This document shows, one piece after another, positions 6,764 through 9,654 of a stretch of DNA of 9,654 nt (within the stretch, counting starts at the first letter, position 1; every line of letters starts with the position of its first letter). The translations under genes were made by a program, and so were the position numbers. The notes under the pieces were generated by a model. The model did no database searches, was not told where the DNA came from, and saw nothing but the letters and a program-made list of their open reading frames with translations. The stretch lies in the NCBI GenBank assembly GCA_002311925.1, contig DCAK01000042.1, positions 1 to 9,654 of the forward strand, given 5' to 3'. Origin of the DNA: Planctomycetes bacterium UBA1135 (GTDB lineage Bacteria; Planctomycetota; UBA1135).

Positions 6764-7525
6764 ATGATTCTCGCTGTTTTCGTAGCGCTTCCAACCGCTT
6801 TCCTCCCTCAGCAGGAGGAGGGGGCCGAGAATGGGTCTGCCGTGGTTTCGGCTCTCGCCTCGCAAGGCATCCATCTGAACCTGGAGGGGGGATGGATCGA
6901 GGTGGCCGCAACCATCTGCCAGCGGTCGGACCCACTCGAGTACCTGGTCATCAACCTCCCCAGGGGAAAGGACCATGAAGCTCTATTTGGCTGCGAGGGC
7001 GTGGACGCCCAATCTCTCAACGCCGCCATGCTCCTTCTGGGAGTGAAAGTCGGCGCCAACGGGAAGTTCGAGGAATTGGACACGCCCCCGACCCGGGAAG
7101 ATTTGGAAGCCGGCAAGCCGTCACACAAGGTGATTCCCGCCTCGGGGGACGGCTTCTTCATCCAAGCCGCCTGGGACATCGTCGGGCCAGACGGCAAGGT
7201 GGAGACCTATTTCCATAGGGCCGAGGACCTGGTCTTGAACCTGAGGGACCAGCGGGCCTATCACCGGGGGAAGTTCATCTACCTGGGCTCTCGGTTCATC
7301 AAGCCCCACCGGGACGCTCGGGAAATGTTCGCCGCCGATGCCGAGGGGAATTACGTGAGTCTCTGCTATTTCGTACCCGCCAACCATTTGCTGACCGGGA
7401 ACGACCCCAATGCGGACGACCAATATCTCTGGTATCCCAACATCTACCTTCTTCCTGATATCGGCCACTCCGTTCGGCTCTTCTTCTCCCTCGAACCCCT
7501 TTCCCAACCCCCTCCGGTTTCATGA
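6764..7525 (+). CDS. Exported YdjY-domain protein
   Basis: This 253-residue protein begins with a short hydrophobic leader (MILAVFVALPTAFLP, 1-15) then QQEEG, so it is probably periplasmic or exported. Residues about 42-97 carry the YdjY-domain pattern: GGWIEVAATICQR, DPLEYLVIN, GKDHEALFGCEG, then the helix AAMLLLGVKVG. The second half follows the usual layout of such proteins: a strand reading IQAAWDIVGPDGK, YLGSRF (about 173-178), an ADAEGNYVSLCYF segment (191-203) and a C-terminal strand SVRLFFSLEP. The biochemical role of YdjY domains is unknown. The start follows the previous stop by 15 nt in the same frame, has no Shine-Dalgarno site, and probably depends on coupling. The 3' end overlaps the next gene by ATGA (7522-7525). 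Cys52, Cys77 and Cys201 are present, but no metal or haem motif is evident. Confidence 0.88.
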   Translation: MILAVFVALPTAFLPQQEEGAENGSAVVSALASQGIHLNLEGGWIEVAATICQRSDPLEYLVINLPRGKDHEALFGCEGVDAQSLNAAMLLLGVKVGANGKFEELDTPPTREDLEAGKPSHKVIPASGDGFFIQAAWDIVGPDGKVETYFHRAEDLVLNLRDQRAYHRGKFIYLGSRFIKPHRDAREMFAADAEGNYVSLCYFVPANHLLTGNDPNADDQYLWYPNIYLLPDIGHSVRLFFSLEPLSQPPPVS

Positions 7526-8208
7526 CGGTTGGCAGGGGTAGGGATTTGGCGAGGCGCAGGTTCCTCAACCGGGCCGGGCATGGGATTCTTTTTGGGGTCC
7601 TGGGTGGAGTGATTCTCGGCCTGCCCTCATGGGGGTTGGGTCTTCCTTGGGGCCCTCCCGCCGCCCTTGGAGCGACCCTGGCTGTCCTCCTCTTTCTCCT
7701 GGAAAAACCCTTCGCCACTTCGGCCGGAAGCCAACTGGATCCCGCATCCGACCCATCCGGCGTCCTCCGCGCCGCCCTCTCCGTCGACACCGAGCATCCC
7801 TTTCATGGACGGCTGGAGGAAGCTGCCGGAGCCGTGCGGCCGAGGTTTCTCCCCATGATGGGATTCGGCCCATTGGCAGCCGCCACCGGCGGCCTGGTCC
7901 TGGTGGCTCTGTGGGTGCAGGCTGGCCCCTCGATGCCGGACCCTTCGGCGCTCGGCGGGGTCGCGGGTGGTGGAGGGGGGACTCTCAGCGGGGCAGGAAC
8001 CTCTTTCAACGAGGAGGAGGGATATTTCGTCTCGGCCCCCGCCCCGGCCCCTGTTGAATCCGATTCCGGCCTCTTGGGGCCGGGGGAGTCGTGGGAGAAA
8101 GTCGAAACCACCCGGTCGGATGTCGCCGCCCTCATGCCTGGCCGAGATTTCGGGGGCCACCGGGACGTGGTGGAGAGGTACCTTCGGCTCAAGGCGGAGA
8201 AGCCATGA
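7522..8208 (+). CDS. Predicted integral membrane protein with acidic/Gly-rich C-terminal tail, function unknown
   Basis: This 228-residue protein has a basic N-terminus (RGRDLARRRFLNR) followed by two hydrophobic helices (about 20-36 and 45-60). A roughly 50-residue loop (DPSGVLRAALSVD, HPFHGRLEEAAGAV) and a third helix (about 115-133) follow. The Arg-rich start suggests a cytoplasmic N-terminus, with the loop in the cytoplasm and the tail outside by the positive-inside rule. The tail has a flexible Gly-rich segment (about 145-158), a Pro/Ala stretch (172-177) and a charged end (HRDVVERYLRLKAE). That end faintly resembles the 'Y-R-x-L-V-x-R-Y-F' endings of some planctomycete membrane proteins, but no family can be assigned. 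It overlaps both neighbours by 4-nt ATGA junctions (7522-7525 and 8205-8208), strong evidence of co-translation with the YdjY-domain protein and Ino1. Confidence 0.85.
   Translation: MTVGRGRDLARRRFLNRAGHGILFGVLGGVILGLPSWGLGLPWGPPAALGATLAVLLFLLEKPFATSAGSQLDPASDPSGVLRAALSVDTEHPFHGRLEEAAGAVRPRFLPMMGFGPLAAATGGLVLVALWVQAGPSMPDPSALGGVAGGGGGTLSGAGTSFNEEEGYFVSAPAPAPVESDSGLLGPGESWEKVETTRSDVAALMPGRDFGGHRDVVERYLRLKAEKP
8196..8199 (+). promoter_or_regulatory. Ribosome binding site (GGAG) fixing the ino1 start at 8205
   Basis: GGAG lies 5 nt before the ATG at 8205, inside the last codons of the membrane-protein gene. It supports this start over the in-frame upstream extension beginning at 8091, whose extra 38 residues are unlike any Ino1 N-terminus. 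Confidence 0.6.
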
Positions 8209-9392
8209 GCAATCCCAATCGAACCGGCTTGGTAATCGTTGGCCTTCGGGGGTCGGTGGCTTCGACGGTGATTCACGGATTGGAGGCCCTGCGGGCGGGG
8301 ACCCCCCCGCTTGGCCTGGTGACGGAGCTTGAAGAGTTCGAGTCCGTCCCCTGGACGGACTTGAGGGAAATCCATGCAGTGGGATGGGATGTCGCCGGGA
8401 ATTCCCATCGAACCGCTGAAAATTTGGAGAGGACGGGCGTCCTTCCCTCTGATTTGGTGGATTTGGGGGCTTCGCTTCGCGACCGGCTGGAATTGAATCT
8501 TGCCCCGGGGATTCCCGAGCCCGAAGACGAGGAGCTGGCCGACCCCAAAGCGCGAGAGCGGCTCGGCCTGCCCGCCGTTGAAATGGTGGAAGCCCTGCGC
8601 GGAGACATCCAATCCTGGCGCGAGAGCCAGAAATTCAAGCGCATGGTGGTGGTGAACCTTGCCACCGCCGAAAGAACGCGCGAGATTCCCAAGGGGTGGG
8701 AGGACTCCGAAGGGAAGCCCTTGGAGCTTCTCCCCTCCGTGCCCGCCGACTTTCCCCGTTCGCTTCTTTACGGAATGGCGGCCGTTGCCGAAGGCGTCCC
8801 CTTCGTGAATTTCACGCCTGCGATGGGGGCGGAAGTCCCGGCTTTCGCGGGTTGGGCCAGGAGAGAAGGGGTTCCCGTGCTTGGAAATGACGGCAAGACC
8901 GGCGAAACCCTCATGAAATCGGCCCTGGCGCCCATGTTCAGGGACCGCGCTCTCCGAGTTCTTGCCTGGGAGGGTTACAACATGTTGGGAAATCGAGACG
9001 GCGCCGCTCTCGAGGATCCCGACCGAAAGGCCCGCAAGGTCGCGAACAAGGACGGCGTTCTGCGGGGAATTCTGGGTGACCAGGGGACCCACTCGGGGGT
9101 CAGCATCGATTTCGTCCCCTCCCTGCACGACTGGAAGACCGCCATGGATTTCATCCATTTCGAGGGTTTTCTGGGCACGAAGATGCAACTCCAATTCACT
9201 TGGCAGGGAAGCGACAGCGCCCTGGCGGCGCCCTTGGTGCTCGACCTGGCCCGCCTGGCCCTGTTGGCCAAGGAACGAGGCCAAGGGGGGCCCCTCACGG
9301 CCGCGGCGGCCTTTTTCAAGAACCCCGCCGGGACGGACGAGCATGATTTTCATCGGCAGATGGCCGAACTTCGGGCTTGGTTGAGGCGCTGA
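8205..9392 (+). CDS. ino1: Inositol-3-phosphate synthase (myo-inositol-1-phosphate synthase)
   Basis: This 395-residue NAD-dependent cytoplasmic enzyme converts glucose 6-phosphate to 1D-myo-inositol 3-phosphate, the first step to phosphatidylinositol-type lipids and inositol-derived solutes. The N-terminal Rossmann region (VIVGLRGSVAST, 10-21) binds NAD. Core motifs are intact: MVVVNLATAERT (147-158), FTPA (203-206), GNDGKTGETLMKS (227-239), GYNMLGNRDG (257-266), VLRGILGDQGTHSG (285-298), DFVPSLHDWKTAMD (302-315), IHFEGFLGTKMQLQFTWQG (317-335) and the closing APLVLDLARL. Lys231, Lys238 and Lys311 are candidates for the family's active-site lysines. The length fits the compact prokaryotic class, not the roughly 500-residue eukaryotic one. 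It is joined by an ATGA overlap to the preceding membrane-protein gene and followed after 6 nt by queA. Early in the gene a strong 9-bp inverted repeat (8341-8361) could slow or fold the mRNA. Confidence 0.97.
   Translation: MSNPNRTGLVIVGLRGSVASTVIHGLEALRAGTPPLGLVTELEEFESVPWTDLREIHAVGWDVAGNSHRTAENLERTGVLPSDLVDLGASLRDRLELNLAPGIPEPEDEELADPKARERLGLPAVEMVEALRGDIQSWRESQKFKRMVVVNLATAERTREIPKGWEDSEGKPLELLPSVPADFPRSLLYGMAAVAEGVPFVNFTPAMGAEVPAFAGWARREGVPVLGNDGKTGETLMKSALAPMFRDRALRVLAWEGYNMLGNRDGAALEDPDRKARKVANKDGVLRGILGDQGTHSGVSIDFVPSLHDWKTAMDFIHFEGFLGTKMQLQFTWQGSDSALAAPLVLDLARLALLAKERGQGGPLTAAAAFFKNPAGTDEHDFHRQMAELRAWLRR
8341..8361. repeat. Perfect inverted repeat early in ino1
   Basis: AGTCCGTCC (8341-8349) and GGACGGACT (8353-8361) are perfect complements around the 3-nt loop CCT. 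The stem can extend outward through G-T, C-G and T-A pairs to about 8338/8364. It lies about 135 nt into ino1, encoding ESVPWTDL. No T-run follows, so it is not a standard terminator. It could act in RNA stability or attenuation, or be chance. Confidence 0.5.
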
Positions 9393-9398
9393 GCCTCC

Positions 9399-9654
9399 AT
9401 GAAGCTCGAGGACCTCGATTTCACTCTTCCCGAGGATCGGGTTGCCACCCACCCGCCTCCCCGGCGCGAGGATGCGAGGCTCCTCGTGGCGCAGCCTGGC
9501 GGTGGCGGAATATCCCACCGAAATTTCCCCGACCTTCCCTCCCTGCTCGAGACCGGCGACCTTCTGGTCTTCAATGACACCCGCGTGGTCCCGGCTCGTT
9601 TCGTCGCCCGCAAAGCCACCGGGGGGAAGGTGGAGGGATTGTGGCTTTTTTTTT
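9399..9654 (+). CDS. queA: S-adenosylmethionine:tRNA ribosyltransferase-isomerase, N-terminal part (cut by window end)
   Basis: QueA transfers and rearranges the ribose of S-adenosylmethionine onto 7-aminomethyl-7-deazaguanine at the tRNA wobble position, giving epoxyqueuosine. Only the first 85 codons are visible. They follow the family closely: MKLEDLDFTLPEDRVATHPP (1-20), RREDARLLV (about 22-30), SHRNFPDLPSLLETGDLLVF (about 39-58) and NDTRVVPARF then the KATGGKVEG segment that QueA members share. The ATG is 6 nt after the ino1 stop, so it is probably in the same operon; the ribosome site is weak. The visible sequence ends in nine T (9646-9654), read as Leu-Phe-Phe just where the family usually has other hydrophobic residues, so the last codons deserve caution. 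Confidence 0.93.
   Translation, partial: MKLEDLDFTLPEDRVATHPPPRREDARLLVAQPGGGGISHRNFPDLPSLLETGDLLVFNDTRVVPARFVARKATGGKVEGLWLFF

Noticed and set aside
6746..6764. The helical-repeat gene and the YdjY gene are in the same frame, separated by one TGA and five codons, suggesting a read-through fusion.
   Set aside because: The second gene begins with its own hydrophobic export leader, which makes little sense inside a fused protein. It is best read as two genes.
7803..9518. A 571-codon open frame on the minus strand across ino1 and the membrane-protein gene.
   Set aside because: It lies antisense to ino1, which has intact family motifs. Its protein is His/Gly/Pro-rich without recognisable domains, as expected from the complement of GC-rich codons.

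Overview
The window is a gene-dense, GC-rich bacterial chromosome segment with almost no non-coding DNA. Nothing in it names the organism. A YdjY-domain secreted protein, a prokaryotic-type inositol-phosphate synthase, a CFI-box C-terminal sorting-type domain and patchy use of Shine-Dalgarno sites together fit Planctomycetota or a related environmental lineage. This is an inference, not a demonstrated placement.

Layout. Positions 2-1549 (+) hold the 3' part of a large exported beta-helix protein ending in a CFI-box C-terminal region. It converges on, and overlaps by 8 bp, a two-gene leftward unit: ygfZ (3333-2347), then a membrane-anchored protein with Ig-like or carboxypeptidase-regulatory-like domains (2345-1542). 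A 38-bp gap (3334-3371) separates ygfZ from a rightward operon that runs off the right edge. Its genes are nnrD (3372-4253), a large exported alpha-helical repeat protein (4238-6748), a YdjY-domain protein (6764-7525), a three-helix membrane protein (7522-8208), ino1 (8205-9392) and the start of queA (9399-9654, cut by the window end).

How the genes fit together. nnrD (repair of hydrated NAD(P)H), ygfZ (folate-dependent iron-sulfur protein maintenance) and queA (queuosine tRNA modification) are housekeeping functions. ino1 makes inositol phosphate, the entry to inositol lipids or solutes. Between nnrD and ino1 lie three envelope-directed proteins of unknown function. The last of these and ino1 are joined by ATGA stop/start overlaps, so the YdjY protein, the membrane protein and Ino1 are probably made together. 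This YdjY-membrane protein-Ino1 block and the CFI-box protein are the least explained and most interesting parts of the window. I see no mobile element, CRISPR array, tRNA or rRNA, and no gene-free stretch longer than 38 bp.
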